A stretch of DNA of 64,000 nt from Capra hircus (taxonomy: Eukaryota > Chordata > Mammalia > Artiodactyla > Bovidae): the NCBI RefSeq assembly GCF_001704415.2, contig NW_017189874.1, forward strand, positions 62,001 through 126,000, given 5' to 3'. Both the position numbers and the translations under genes were made by a program. The notes under the pieces were generated by a model. The model worked only from the letters and a program-made list of their open reading frames with translations. It had not been told where the DNA came from and ran no database searches. Positions 42,963 to 54,829 of the stretch are shown piece after piece. Numbering within the stretch: the first letter of the stretch is position 1; each line of letters starts with the position of its first letter.

Positions 42963-43300
42963 GTTGGAAAAAGTCAAATGGAGACACCACATGTCCTACC
43001 AACCTCCAAGAATCCTTCTTGCTGGCATCCATTTTGGCAGTTATGCCATCAGAAAGGACCCTGAGTCAGAATGTTTGGCCAGAAACAACCAGGAAACTAA
43101 TCCCATCACCATAAAACCCAAGACTGCGAGCCACATGGCAGAGTGGTTCTCCTGGGTTCTCTTACTCTCCTGCTGTCTGCCTTCCCAATAAAGTCTCTTG
43201 CTTTGTCAGGATGTGTGTCTCCTCAGACAATTCATTTCTGAGTGTCAGATAAGAGCCCCTTTCTCGGGCCCTGGAAGGAGTCCTCCTTCCTGCAACACAG
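42963..43300 (+). mobile_element. Ruminant endogenous-retrovirus LTR
   Basis: Plus-orientation LTR-like sequence with ccataaaacccaagactgcg, an AATAAA polyadenylation signal at 43187-43192, gtgtgtctcctcagacaatt and the 3' end tccttcctgcaaca. It resembles a ruminant-specific ERV LTR. No internal viral genes are attached. Its left edge meets a truncated SINE with no matching TSD, so the 5' boundary is uncertain. Confidence 0.75.
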
Positions 43301-43837
43301 GGATTTGGGGTTCATTCTGTCAACACCTCAGATAAGCGCAGATGTTTCTTAGATTGCCTCAACCTCTGCCAATGTCTCAAAAGTCCTCCTCCGGTGTCCT
43401 CCTTGCTTTGATCCAAGGTTAGACCTCTTCCTATCAGCAACTCCAGTTTGGGGGAAAGTAAGACTCCCAGGCATATGGCTAGATGTCCCCCCAAATCTCA
43501 ACTGAACAGCACCCTTGGAGTCTGTGCCCTGAACCTCCCTGACTTCGCTAGTCCTCTCCTCTCAGAATGTGCAGTCCCGGAGTAGCTATCCTGGGCTGCC
43601 CCTACTCGTGCCCACCAGCTCCAGGCCCTGCTGTCTGTGTCAATAGCTTCTTGTCAGCCCCCCAGGTTCTGCCTCAGGAACATCAGCTCAAGGACTCCAT
43701 CCTGCCATCACTGAGGTATGGGGAGGAGACGGACCATTAACTCTGACATCAGCATTGGGTTTGCGTGCCAGGTCGGCACTTCCCAGTTTGTGACCTGCTC
43801 TGACGTCAATTCCCAGGGACTCATTCATCCACCTATC
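43301..43837. other. Single-copy DNA
   Basis: No repeat or exon recognised. Confidence 0.35.
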
Positions 43838-43965
43838 CAGTAAAACAACAACATTTTTCAGAACACCTACTGGGTGTCAGGCCTACTAGGTACTAACCAC
43901 TGGGATGCAACAGTGAAAAGGACAGAATCTCTGCCCTCAAGGAACTCAATGTCCTGGTCTCAGGA
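43838..43965 (-). repeat. L2 LINE 3' end (antisense)
   Basis: cagaacacctactgggtgtc, a ctaaccactgggatgcaaca segment and ctctgccctcaaggaactca are the complement of an L2 3' region. Confidence 0.75.
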
Positions 43966-44920
43966 GACACTAGCCATGAGAATAATAGTAATAGAAGGTG
44001 ACCAAGGTTACGATGTTGGGGTCCCCTCTGTTCTGTGATTACTGAGCTCCTAACAATGTCCAGCTCTCAAGTATTACATTATAAAACACAGCAAAGAGTG
44101 AGGGTAGAGAATTATGGACTTGCAATAAAAACCCATTTTTTGGCAAAAATTTCAACCAGAGAGATGTTTTTTAAATTGCTGTGGGTGTATTTGGCTATCA
44201 CAAGCTAAGATAATCAGCTGCTCCAAATGGACAAAACAGACGTGAACACCACAGAGCCCATTCTAAACAGCACAGAAGCCAAAGTCGAGTTTCTCGAACA
44301 CCTAGATATGGTGTGTTCTCAGTTTTAAGATGAAACGATTGATGAAATGCAAACAATTGCGTAATAGTTTTGCAGGAAGAAATAAAGAAGACACAAAACT
44401 GCATTAAGTTGCCCATGGATAGTGATGAGCACTGCACCATTAACATGTGGAAAAGCAGAAAGCTCGAAGTTCCAGAAACTCAGTCAGCAGCCCACTCCTG
44501 GCCACCTGAGGCCTGTGGCACAGCCAGCCACATGCCAGCACAGAACAATCCACCCCTGCATCACAGGTGACACTTCCTCCCCTCCTCTCATAGCCCCAGC
44601 TCCCACCTCCGGTCCTGCCATCACCAAGAGCCAGTTGCAGGTGCTAATGAAACTGTTCTGTCCCATGGGAGTCCTAGCACGAGGAGTCCTCGACCTGGGC
44701 TGCAGCAGTGGGTAACACATGGCTTAGAAGAAGTGATGGTAAGAGAGAAATACGTAGGCAATAAGCAGAAAGGATTGGTTGCTGAGAGGCTGTGGAGAGA
44801 AAAGGGGCCAGGAGAGTCAGGGGAGGGCCCAGGTTTCTGGCCAATGACTGAGACATGGGCCCCAGAAGAGAAACATGAGCGTCAGGTGGGCAGGCCACCC
44901 CCAAGGGCTGGATCCACTGG
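43966..44920. other. Single-copy DNA
   Basis: No recognised repeat. Frames are short and interrupted. Confidence 0.35.
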
Positions 44921-45113
44921 TTGTTGTTCAGTTGCTCAGTCGTGTCTGACTCTTTGTGACCCCATGGACTGTCACCCGCCAGGCTCCTCTGTCCCTGGGA
45001 TTCTCCATTCCCTTCTCCAGGAGATTGGCCCGAACTAGGGATTGAACTCATGTCTCCTCTGTCTCCTGCATTAGCAGGTGGATTCTTTACCACTGAGCCA
45101 CCAGGGAAGCCCA
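44921..45113 (-). mobile_element. Bov-tA SINE
   Basis: Minus orientation from ttgttgttcagttgctcagt to the head accactgagccaccagggaa. The flanks gatccactgg (44911-44920) and gatccacctg (45114-45123) look like a TSD with two changes. Part of the central body is deleted. Confidence 0.88.
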
Positions 45114-45271
45114 GATCCACCTGCTTTCCGCTTTCCTGTGAGGCCAACTCTGCAGTGTTTGGAGATGGGACCAGGGAAGCTCACAGGAGCTGGGTTAAGC
45201 TTGCCACATCCCATCCCTCAGAGGTCAGCTCCAGGGCGGCTTTCCCAGGTCAGAGATGAGTCCTTTCTCAG

Positions 45272-45410
45272 GACTTTCCTGTCAGTTCCACAGTTAAGAC
45301 TCCACCTTCCACTGCAGGGGGTCGGGGGGTCGCAGGTTCAATCCTTAGTTGAGGAGCTAAGGTCCCACAAGCCCCAGGGTGTGGCCAAAAATTAAAAAGG
45401 AAAAAGAAAC
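45272..45410 (+). mobile_element. CHR-type tRNA SINE
   Basis: gttaagactccaccttccac, a B-box-like gcaggttcaatccttag motif, ctaaggtcccacaagcccca and gtgtggccaaaaattaaaaa with an A-rich tail. Plus orientation. Confidence 0.8.
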
Positions 45411-45718
45411 ACATGCTCTCTCTCCTGAATACCAGTTCACGATCTGTAGCGGGCAGTTCACACAGGCAGCTGGCTGGGCCCTCAGCAGCCTGGCAAGCGG
45501 TGCCCCCGTACACCCCCCTCATCTGGGCAGGCCTGCAGTCCCACAGCTGGGGCGCACACCCGGTTCCCCTCTGCCTGTGCACAGGGGTCAAGGGAATTGC
45601 CTGCTTTGTAAGGTTGTGGTAGTGATAAGATCCTGTTCCTTGCATGTGAGTTTCACTGCTGCTGGTGGCTCTGTCTGCCTCCGCCTTGGTCTCCCTGATA
45701 CTGTTGCTATGGTCTGTC

Positions 45719-46243
45719 TGTTGGTTTCCTGTGAGTACTCTAACAAAATCATCATAAACTCGGTGGCTTTAAAGAGCAGAAATGTATTCGTTTAGACAGA
45801 AATGTATGTATGTATGTATGTATGTATGCATGCATGTATGTATGCATGTATGTATGTATGTATGTATGTATGTATGTATCTCTCCTCTCACAGTTCTGGA
45901 GGCCAGGGTCTGGAGTAACCATGTCAGCAGCTCTGAAGACTCCAACAGCTGCCAGCACACCCAGCTTCCAGGGCACCCAGGTGTGCCTTAGCTTGTGGCT
46001 TTGTGACGCTCCTCTGCTTCTATCCTCACAGAGCCTCCTTCCCTGTGTGTCTCAAATCTTCCTTTGTCTCTGTAAGAACCCTTGTTATTGGATATAGGCC
46101 CACTTGGATAATCCAGAATAGCTCTTCTCCAGATTCTTAACTTCATTACATCTGCAAAGACCCTTTTTTGAATCACACCACATTCACAGGTTCCAAGAGG
46201 ATCCATCTTTTGGGAGGCCCACCGTTCAACACACTATAGTCTG
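45719..46243 (-). mobile_element. MLT1-type MaLR LTR with embedded microsatellite
   Basis: Complement of an MLT1 LTR: tcacagttctggaggccagg, gtgtgtctcaaatcttcctt, ttacatctgcaaagaccctt and ttcacaggttccaagaggat. A (TATG)n tract at 45799-45880 sits where the LTR is A-rich. Confidence 0.8.
45799..45880. repeat. (TATG)n / (TGCA) microsatellite
   Basis: About 82 bases of tatg units interrupted by three tgca variants. It is probably polymorphic. It creates open Met-Tyr-Val-Cys and His-Thr-Tyr-Ile frames that are not genes. Confidence 0.95.
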
Positions 46244-49200
46244 AATGTTCAGATTTACAATCAACCCCAAGATCACATACCCACCTTTTCCCCAGGCTGG
46301 GTGCCCAGAGCCACTCACAGAGCCAGGTGCCCATAGCCACAGGAGGCAAGACCACAGTTTGTATCAACTCTCCAGAACTCAAGAGGAAAGTGGCCCTGGA
46401 GATCAGGTCCCCAAGCTGTCACCAGCCTGGCAAGGGGAAGGGAGGCTGTTCCCCGAAGACCCTTCCGTGTGCCTGGCCCATGCTGGAGGCTGGGACAGTG
46501 TTAAATTAAGCTCCAGGTGTGTCCCAGACTTTGCTCAAGGGATGCTAACGGGCCCTGCCATCATCCTGAGGACCACAGAGACCAGCCAGCTGGAGGCACT
46601 GGGCCCTGACACCAAAGTCCTATGTTCCAGCCTTAACCACCACATCTGTCACTTCAGGCCACTTCAAAGAGGTAAAATAGTAACAGTGAGCCTGATTTGA
46701 AGCTAACATGGTAAAAGAAGTAGAAGTGTTTAGCAACCTGCAAAGGGCCCTGCATGGGGCCTTCGTAGAGACACCAGCCACCCTCGCCCTGCGTGGCCTG
46801 GGAGCCGGCGGACTGATCTGACTGCCACACTAGATGTGACAGGCTGATGCCCCCACGCTGGGAAAGACAGGGACTGGCGAGGAAAGGAGGGCAGGGAGGG
46901 GCTGCTCTTTCAGAGCTCAGTCCCCCTCGCATACTTCCAAGAACACAGTGATGGAACAGAACCAGAGAAAGACCATGGCTTTCCCCAAAGGGGGGAAGGG
47001 ACAACCCAGCGACCAATTTCGTTGATTAGCAGCAAGAAGGGGACCCTTTATTCCAGGCGTGTGTGTGCCTTTTAATTTCCTCTTGCGGGCTCCTGAGGAG
47101 GCCCAGTAACCGTGCAATTGGTATTCCTGGCCAGCCTCGGTGGAGCCAGGCGCTAGGTCGGAGAAGGCTCCAGGTGGCGTGGTGTGCCACCTGCCCTGCT
47201 GGTTTCCCAATTAACTGAGACCGCACAACCCGCCTTGGGTGGGGTGTGTGAAGGTGGCAGCCGAGACACTGAGCCCACCCCTGGGCTCAGGGGTGTCTCC
47301 TCCAGCCTTTCAGAGGTGGCAGGTCTGAGCTGACCTCGAGCCTTTCCTGCTTTATGAGAAAGGAAAAAAAAAAAAAAGCCTTACTATGGGTGACAAATGA
47401 ACTTGGCTCCCTCAAGCAATTGAAGGCACAAAGTTGACCAAGCAGCCAATTAGGGGGTAATGATTTGCATCACAAGAAGACCCTTGGCTTCCTAAACGGA
47501 GTTCTCCTGAGGCTGCTAGAGAGGCTGCCCCTGAGGGGTTGGCAATTCAGTAGACAAAACAGTGATCTGTCCTGACGTCCTGACTCGTGCACAGCAGACT
47601 TGGTTGTGTAGAACCAGCATCTGGACAGACTCTGGATCAGCTCCCAACCCCAAGAGGTGTGTTATCACCAAGCCCTGGCAGTTTCTCAGATACAGAAGAT
47701 GTGGTTCCTTCCCAACCTGGCACCTGGCTTGGGAAGTGAATGCTGGAGCCAGGTGCTTGGGCCCAGAAAGGGGGGGCTCTTGGGGGAGAGGGGTGTGTGA
47801 GACCCAAGTCTCGGTTTCTCTGGGCCCCCAGCAAGTTGTGGGGCCTGTTCCCTCTTTGGGGACTTAGTGTCCAAGTGCATACAGCAAGGGAGGCTTGATG
47901 CACTTCCTGTTTCTTCATTCCAGAAGCACCACTCTTGGGCTGGCGGGATGACCCTGGAGATGCCCTTGACCTACCTATAAAATGGGGTACGGACATTGCC
48001 CTGAATCGTGCCCAGAATAATGGCAATATTAAAAATGAAACATGTCTGTGAGGGTACTTTAGAAACTGTGCTGTTCACAGAGCAGCTGTGGCCTGAATCC
48101 CTGTACAAAGAGCATTTTCAAAGTCAGTTGCTTCCTCATCTGATGCCCAGGTGGTCTGAAGCCTGCTCAGTGGGTGCGTGTGCTCCAGGTGTGGAGTTAT
48201 TCCAAGGATCAGCTTAGCAAGCGCTGCAACATCCCATTCTGAATGAACACACAAGTGAACTCTTTACCCTACAGTGGGACATTTTGAGGAAAGAAGGTTC
48301 CCAAAATGCTATGTTTGCATTTCACACAGCTCAACTGGCCTCAAGCTTGGAATCCAGTATGAGCTTATGTAAATGACTAGGAACTGCCCACTAGAAAAAT
48401 AGTTTTGAAATAGAATGAATTTTTCGAACTTGTCCAGGGTCTGTGAGGGGAGGGGGTGAGGGCAGGGTGCAAGTAGTCCCTGTGGAACTTGGTACAAGCC
48501 GTGCTCTTTGCCCTATCCCACCCCTACCCCAGCCATTGCTCACATTAAGAAGTTTGTACACATAGTAAGGATTCGAAGTGGTTTAAATGTTCTGAAATTC
48601 AAGCTCCAACCAGAGAATTGCTCTCAGAGCTAGGAAGTTTGAGGCACTTGGACCAGGACAGGTGGCAGAAGAGGAAGGAACCAGAAAGACAGGGAGAGAG
48701 AGGCTGAGAGGAAAGGAGGTGGGAAGGGAGAGAAGGGAATGAACAAATGGCAACATTTCCTGGTGTGTTTAATTTTCACATCCCAAAGCACCAGGCAGCA
48801 GGCAATCGTTATATTACCTACTGGGATCCCAGGCAGGGACCTCTGGGCAGGGAGGATGTGGAATTTATTCTTTCCCACTCCAGCCAGACCTGCTTGCTGC
48901 TGTTCGGATGCAAAAGATGATGGAAGAGCCTCTGAAAAGTGTCAAGGGTTTGTGCTTGGCAGCTCTTCATTGCCTCTCACTCTTTTAGACTCAGAGGTGA
49001 ACCCTCCCCTCAACTCCCCTCCTGGATTGTACTTACCTCAGTGCCAGGAGCCTGGAGTTAGACAGAGGCTGCCTTGAGTCCTCCAGGACACTGAGGTCTC
49101 AGGGAAGGAGGCAATGAAAGAATCCAAACGTCACTACTCCAGTCTTGGTCAGCAGGTCCTTCATCTGGTCAGTGATGGAACTGTCATGGCCTCTCTGGCC

Positions 49201-49470
49201 AAGGACAAGGTGCAGCCTCCATGTTCCCAGGCCCTTCCTTGAAGCCATCGGGTAAGTTACCTGATGATGAACCTCAACTAAGGGACTTTGTACCCTGGCC
49301 TCCCAGCAGCTTCCTGCTCCCAAAGCATAATTTTCTTTTCCTGAAGTCTTCCCATCCTCCAGCTGCACCCCCACCCCATCCCCCACCCATGCAGGCTCTG
49401 AAGAGACTTCTGCTTCTGTCTGGGTGACACGAAGACTGGCTTCTGCCCCAGTTTTGCCACTTAGTCACCT
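46244..49470. other. Single-copy block, candidate conserved segments
   Basis: No recognised transposon except a weak antisense MIR near 47940-48020 (gacctacctataaaatgggg). An A14 run lies near 47367 and a purine-rich tract at 48650-48742. Two stretches (47005-47240 and 47390-47520) look like possible conserved non-coding sequence; see findings. Confidence 0.4.
48650..48742. repeat. Purine-rich (GA) low-complexity tract
   Basis: About 90 bases of almost only A and G on the plus strand, with gggagagagaggctgagagg at its centre. No coding or transposon signature. Confidence 0.75.
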
Positions 49471-50178
49471 GCATTATTTTCCCCTTGCTGTTGTAACAAA
49501 TCACCACAACTCTCACAGTTAAATATCTCAATTTACTGTAACACTTTTGGAAGGTGCAAGTGCAAAGTCACTTTCATTTGGATAAAGTCAAGGTAACAGC
49601 CAGGCTGGTTGCTTTCACAAACTGAGGGAAGAATCCCTGATGGCTCAGACAGTAAAAAAATCTGCCTGCAATGTGGGAGACCTGGCTTCGATCCCTGGGT
49701 TGGTAAGATCCTCTGGAGAAGGAAATGGCAATCCACTCCAGTATTCCTGCCTGGAGAATCCCAAGGACAGAGGAGCCTGGTGGGCTACAGTCCATGGGGT
49801 CACAAAGAGTCAGACATGACTGAGGTGACTTAGCACACATCCATGAGAGAAGAATCTCTTCCCTGGCCCTTTCCAGCTTCTGGTGGATGCCTGCATTCCT
49901 TGGCTCGTGACCTCTTCCTCCATCCTCAAAAGGCATCCATCCAGTCTCTGCTTCCAACATCACATTGCCTCCTCCTCTTCAGTACACATCAAGTCTTCCG
50001 CTGCTTCTATTTTTCTTATAAGGACATTTGTGTTTGTATTTAGGGCCCATTCAGAAAATCCAAGATAATCTCTCCTTCTTGAGATCCCTAATTTAATCAC
50101 ATTTGCAAGGTCCCTTTTCATAGGTTCCAGTGACTAGCACATGAACATCTTGGGGCCAGGATTCAGCCTTCCACGTCA
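49471..50178 (-). mobile_element. MLT1-type MaLR LTR split by a SINE
   Basis: Complement of an MLT1 LTR: ttgctgttgtaacaaatcac at the left, then, after the SINE, ccagcttctggtggatgcct, tttttcttataaggacattt and atttgcaaggtcccttttca. The Bov-tA at 49636-49848 interrupts it. Confidence 0.78.
49636..49848 (+). mobile_element. Bov-tA SINE with TSD
   Basis: Plus orientation: ccctgatggctcagacagta head, tggcttcgatccctgggttg B-box-like motif, body ending gaggtgacttagcacac. The duplication gaagaatc is present at 49628-49635 and 49849-49856. Confidence 0.93.
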
Positions 50179-50290
50179 GGTATGGGTCTTTGAGCAACTA
50201 AGTTGCCTCCCTTCTCTGAAGCTTAATTTCTTTCTTTGTATAGAAGACATGAGGTTCCTCCTCCTCACCACTTGGGCTTAATAGGAGGTT
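50176..50290 (-). repeat. Probable MIR SINE (antisense)
   Basis: gtctttgagcaactaagttg, cctcccttctctgaagctta and tttctttctttgtatagaag follow the complement of a MIR core. Confidence 0.5.
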
Positions 50291-51990
50291 CCAGGGAGAA
50301 AGTAGATGTCATGGCTTTTTGTAAACTGTCCTTAGGCTTGTTCTTGCTGCCCTACCCATGAAGCTGAGGTCCCCTCAGGTTAGTCACCCACAGGCCAGGA
50401 ACTCTGCCTCCAGAACCCTCTCCCGGCATATCTTGATAAACACTCTGGAAGTTGAAATTGTTCCTAAACCGTCTGACTCTAGCCACCCTGTCCCAGTGAA
50501 TGACAGTGGAGAATGGAAGGTGCTTGGTGGGCGGCAGCCATGGTGGCATGCCACATTCCAATTGGCTAAAATTTTCCTTCCCAGCCTGCTTTGTTCCAGT
50601 TCCAATGAGGTCCCCGCATGTAGAAATAGGCTCCTGAGCACACTGCTGGGCACAGAGGAAGTGGCACATGGACATTTTTCTCCGTGTAGCAGCTACAGCA
50701 GTCTGTGCTTGTCAGGTTTTCACTGCCTCTGGAACCATCCTTTCCTTCCTCCTCTGTGACATGCCATCAGGTCATAGGCAGCAGCAGGAGCATGCACCCC
50801 GTGGCAGTGTTGCCATCCCCGCCCTCTCCCAGTGGCATCCACATTCAGTGTGGGGGACCAGGGTCTGTTCTCAGCCTCAGCTGACCAGGCTGCCTGAGGA
50901 CAGGTCACAGTTTGTCCAGCAGCTGATAGGAGGTAGGCAAGGGACAGCAAAGACTCTGAATGGAGAGCCTGGCAAAACCACCTAGGTGCACGGCCACAGC
51001 TGGCTCTGAGCCTGGCCGAGAGCATGAAGATTACCTGCAAGCTTTCAGAGGGCAACAGGTGTTTCTTTACCCTAAACCCAGGAAAATCACAACCACTACA
51101 CCTGGGCAGGATTGGGGGGAGGGGAGGTGCTGCTAAGCCAGTGAGAAACTGAGAACGGAAAGACCCTTTCTGAACATGGCCACCTCCTCTCCCCCAGTAT
51201 TGCCAGTGTGGAGACAGGATCCACGGGGAGCAGTGATGGGTTAAGACGAAACTGCTGGGGGTAACTTGGCCATTATTCCCCAACACAGCCAGGCTGGCAG
51301 CTTTCATTCTGGGTGCTGCCTTTCCTAGTCTGGGCTCATGGCCTCTTCCCAGGGGCCCAGACAGCTTTGGAGTGCATCACCGTTTCCGAGGGGCTTTCTG
51401 CAAACATCTCTGCTTGCTGGGATGTCCTACAGCCCCAAAAAGGTGCAAGGCACTGACATCTTGTAGACCGAGAGACAGAGCCAGGGGAGACTGACTCGCC
51501 TGGATCACACACACGTGGACCTGCCAGCAGACTCCCAGCCTTTGTATGATAATCCAGTGCGTGATGAAATCCTCTACTGTCTGTCTGAATGCAAGAGCTG
51601 CCCGGCAGCGCAGGCTGAAGCACATCGACTTGTTCTGCTTGTGCATTCTGAGTGCCAGTCCACAGTGTCCTCATTCCACTTGAGGCATCAATGTGCCAGA
51701 CGACCTTGATGTATGAATCAGTCGTGGTGGTTCTCTTACAGGAAATTGAAGATACTTTTGCGAACTGGTTTGCCAGTTTCTATTGCTTTTCGGCTTCTTT
51801 GGGATTTTGTATGAACTGTATAAGGCAATTTGGCACCAGTTACTGACCCCAGGTTGATGGGTGGAGACGGGTAAGGATTCTGGGAACAAAAGAACTTGTT
51901 TCTCTCAGGAGTTGGGGGGTGGGGATATTGCCACCTCCTGACAAAAGCTGTAGCATCAGTGTGTGTACACCTTATGCAGAACAGGACACC
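50291..51990. other. Single-copy DNA
   Basis: About 1.7 kb with no recognisable repeat. Several overlapping open frames, none with a protein signature. Confidence 0.4.
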
Positions 51991-52724
51991 CAGTCCTGCA
52001 CTTGATCTGGAGTATGTCTGGGGGACGTGGCTTCATACGGAGGGGCCCAGGGGCCCCTGAGACCCTTTCTGGGGCCCACAAGGTCAAAACCTCTTTCACA
52101 ATAATGTCAACAATAAGACCAAGGACTTCCCTGTGGTCCAGGGGCTAAGATTCCAGTGCAGAGGCCCAGATTCAGTCCCTGGTCAGGAAACTAGATCCCA
52201 TATGCCACAACTAAGAGTTCTCAGGCCACAACTAAAGATTCCACATGCTGCACCTAAGACCCGGCACAGCCAAATAAATAAATGTTTAAAGCAAAATAAA
52301 AAGAAGTGAAAACAATAAGATCAAGATGTGTTTGCCTTTGCTCTCCTCTCACAGTTGAATGGTGAATTTTTCTAGAGACGACGGGACACGTAATATCACA
52401 ACAGCTTGAACTCAGAAGCAGATACCAGAATCCAGCTGTCTTCTATTAAGCTTGACATTAAAGTGGTTTGCAAAACTGTAAAACAATGACACTCTTCTTA
52501 CTAATCACTTTTGTTCTGGAAAATATAGTTATTTAATAGGTTTATTAGTGTTATTTTTAAATGAATTAATAAATTAATGTTTGGAAGCTTTCTCAGTTTA
52601 AATTCCTAAAACTGTACATTTCAGTAGACAGAAAATGTCTATAGAACCAAGAGCTCTTTCGGGGTCCTTGACAATTTGCTAAGAGAGTAAAGGGACTGCA
52701 AGACCAGAAACATGAGAATGGCTG
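51991..52724 (+). mobile_element. Non-autonomous Charlie relative (opposite orientation)
   Basis: It carries the same subterminal wording as the 2913-5064 element but reversed: ggcccctgagaccctttctg and cacaaggtcaaaacctcttt at the left; gaatccagctgtcttctatt in the middle; agagctctttcggggtcctt, gtaaagggactgcaagacca and catgagaatggctg at the right. About 545 bases remain after removing an inserted SINE. There is no transposase remnant, so it is an internally deleted derivative. The termini are eroded and no 8-bp TSD is seen. Confidence 0.8.
52123..52310 (+). mobile_element. CHR-type tRNA SINE inside the Charlie relative
   Basis: ggacttccctgtggtccagg head, attcagtccctggtcaggaa B-box-like motif, a cacaactaa-repeat body and an A-rich tail. 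The TSD aacaataagaccaa (52109-52122) and aacaataagatcaa (52311-52324) differ at one base. Confidence 0.92.
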
Positions 52725-54324
52725 TCCCGGAAGTCGGGAGACCGTCTGATTGGACATTTGGGGACACTGTGGGACAGGAAATAGCCCAAGGTCACTCAGC
52801 AATTTCTTGGCAGAAATAGGTCTTCTGAGAGCCAAAGCCTTGATTTCTAGGGACTTTTTGTCAAAAGCTTCAGTGACTGGACTCAGGGACACAGAGTGAA
52901 TTGAATCCATGATGCCACACTTTCCCCAGCTACCAAATCCTGGCACCTCCAGTGCCTCTCAGCTCTTTACCCACCAGGGGATTTTACCTACCTACCACCT
53001 TGAAGAATTATTATAACGAAAAGAAGCTCACACAGATCAGGCAATGAGTCAGTGACCCAGCAGAACCAGGATCTGGGCTTCCAAACTCCCTGTCAGCTGC
53101 TATTGTACAGAACAGGAGAAAAACCCTCTGTGGGCCAACAAAGAGTATTCAAACTGGCCAGGCCTTGTCATTAAACTCTGCAGACTCTTGAAAAAGCTTA
53201 TTTCCCCTCCAACAGCCCTGTCCCCAACTCTGTCCACAAGAGACTCCCATCCCATCTTACATTACCTCACTGTTCTGAACCCCTCCTGTGTCTCAGGGTG
53301 GGAGTTTTATCAAAGGCCTGCACCTACACAGATGATCTCATGGTACTAAGAGTGTCTCAAATCTGTAGACACCAGGTAGTTCCCTTAAATGCGTCTGTTT
53401 TTTCATCAGTTTTCAAGCCACCACCATGTAACCTATATGTACAGGTTGTTCAAAAGTGCTGTTTCTGTGCTCTGGGGACCCTTCCATCAAACCCCATTTG
53501 ATTTTAATAGCTCCAATGCCCTTCTGTTATTCTAGACATCAGACTATCCGAGTTGCAGAATTGACAAGCATTTTCTCTATGAATTGTTAGCAAAAGATGA
53601 CAGGGGAGGGGCTGTAAGTTCGGTACCACTGACGGTCCCTGTTAGTAATGAGACCCCAGCCATGTACTCATTAAACACTGGCTTTTAAACAAGTTTGACA
53701 TTGGAGCATCCTTGCTGGCACTCTTCCAGCCCATTTGCAAGTTGCAAAAGGAGCTGTTGAATCTTGTTTTTCGATATACTTCTATGGCCTCCCAGCCTGG
53801 AGTTTTCAATTTCCCAGTCTTGGGTCAGGAGGAGCTCAGCATTGCTCCAAGGAGGGGAAGTGGTATGCAGGAGGGGAAAGGAAAAGCACATTCTGGAGGA
53901 GGAGGGACCCAACAGCTCTACTCCCCCTGACATGTATCATTAACTATTAATCGAGAATCATTCTTTTTGTGGATTTGTCAGAATTGCCTTCTACAACTGG
54001 CTTTCTCAATGCTGTGCTAATTATCCATATGTTCTCAGAGGCAATTTGTGAATGCCAATCATTTATTTCCAGTTTACATAATCACAGAGGGCTGTTGATA
54101 ACACAGAAATGCTTTAGAGTCAATGCATTAGCATTTGCCTCCAGATCATTTTCTGCTCTGACTTGACAAGTCCATTCCTATCATAAATAAAAAGCTTTTG
54201 CAACCCTGAAACAAGCAGGGAAACTGGCTGCACCTCTGCAAGGGTTATCTATCTCATGTGATAGCTCTAGTTAGGTGCTCTCTTATGCTTAGAGGTTTCT
54301 TTTTCTTCTATTTAAAAGCCAAAA
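52725..54324. other. Mostly single-copy DNA
   Basis: A weak MIR-like segment lies at about 53030-53100 (gtgacccagcagaaccagga). The stretch 53930-54200 is a candidate conserved non-coding segment. No exon is supported. Confidence 0.4.
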
Positions 54325-54645
54325 TAGATACAGCTTCCAAAGCTGACAGAAGAAGAAACAGAAATTTTGAGTAGTCCAATTGAAAGAAATTGATTAGTTC
54401 AAAATAATCCCATGAAGAATCCCCAGGCCTGCATTGATTCACTTGTGAATCCTTGCAAACCTTTAAAGAAGTAACATTGACCTTACGTAAGTTTTTGCAG
54501 AGTAGAAGACGTGGGAACACTTCTGCTTTTGATGAGGCCACTATAACCTTCATTCCCAAACCTAACAAGGATATTGCAAGAAAGGAGCACTATAGACCAA
54601 TTTCTCATAGGTTCACAAAACAGCAAAACAAAGCCAGTCACATCC

Positions 54646-54647
<2 letters not shown>

Positions 54648-54671
<24 letters not shown>
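54648..54671. repeat. (TA)n microsatellite
   Basis: A run of about twelve ta units followed by aatatttattg, lying between an L1 piece and a Bov-A SINE. Confidence 0.85.
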
Positions 54672-54676
<5 letters not shown>

Positions 54677-54812
54677 TATTGATGTGTGTGTATGTTCAGT
54701 CGTGTCCAACTCTTTGCAACCCCATGAACTGTAGCTCACTAGGCTCCTCTGCCCATGAGATTTTCCAGGCAAGAATACTGGAGTGGGTTGTCATTTCCTT
54801 CTCCAAGCGATC
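54672..54812 (-). mobile_element. Bov-A SINE fragment
   Basis: Minus-orientation Bov-A body: tgttcagtcgtgtccaactc, tgagattttccaggcaagaa, cattccttctcc-type end. No tRNA-like head. Confidence 0.85.
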
Positions 54813-54829
54813 TTCCCAAGCAAGACATC

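Noticed and set aside
44198..44446. Frames near 44.2-44.5 kb suggesting a small gene
   Set aside because: No domain, no conserved motif and stops in all frames within short distance; treated as single-copy non-coding DNA.
45782..45991. Frames of repeated Met-Tyr-Val-Cys or Thr-Tyr-Ile-His
   Set aside because: Produced by the (TATG)n microsatellite.
51515..51846. Short frames with hydrophobic, Phe/Cys-rich tails
   Set aside because: Chance frames; no signal peptide context, splice sites or known family.
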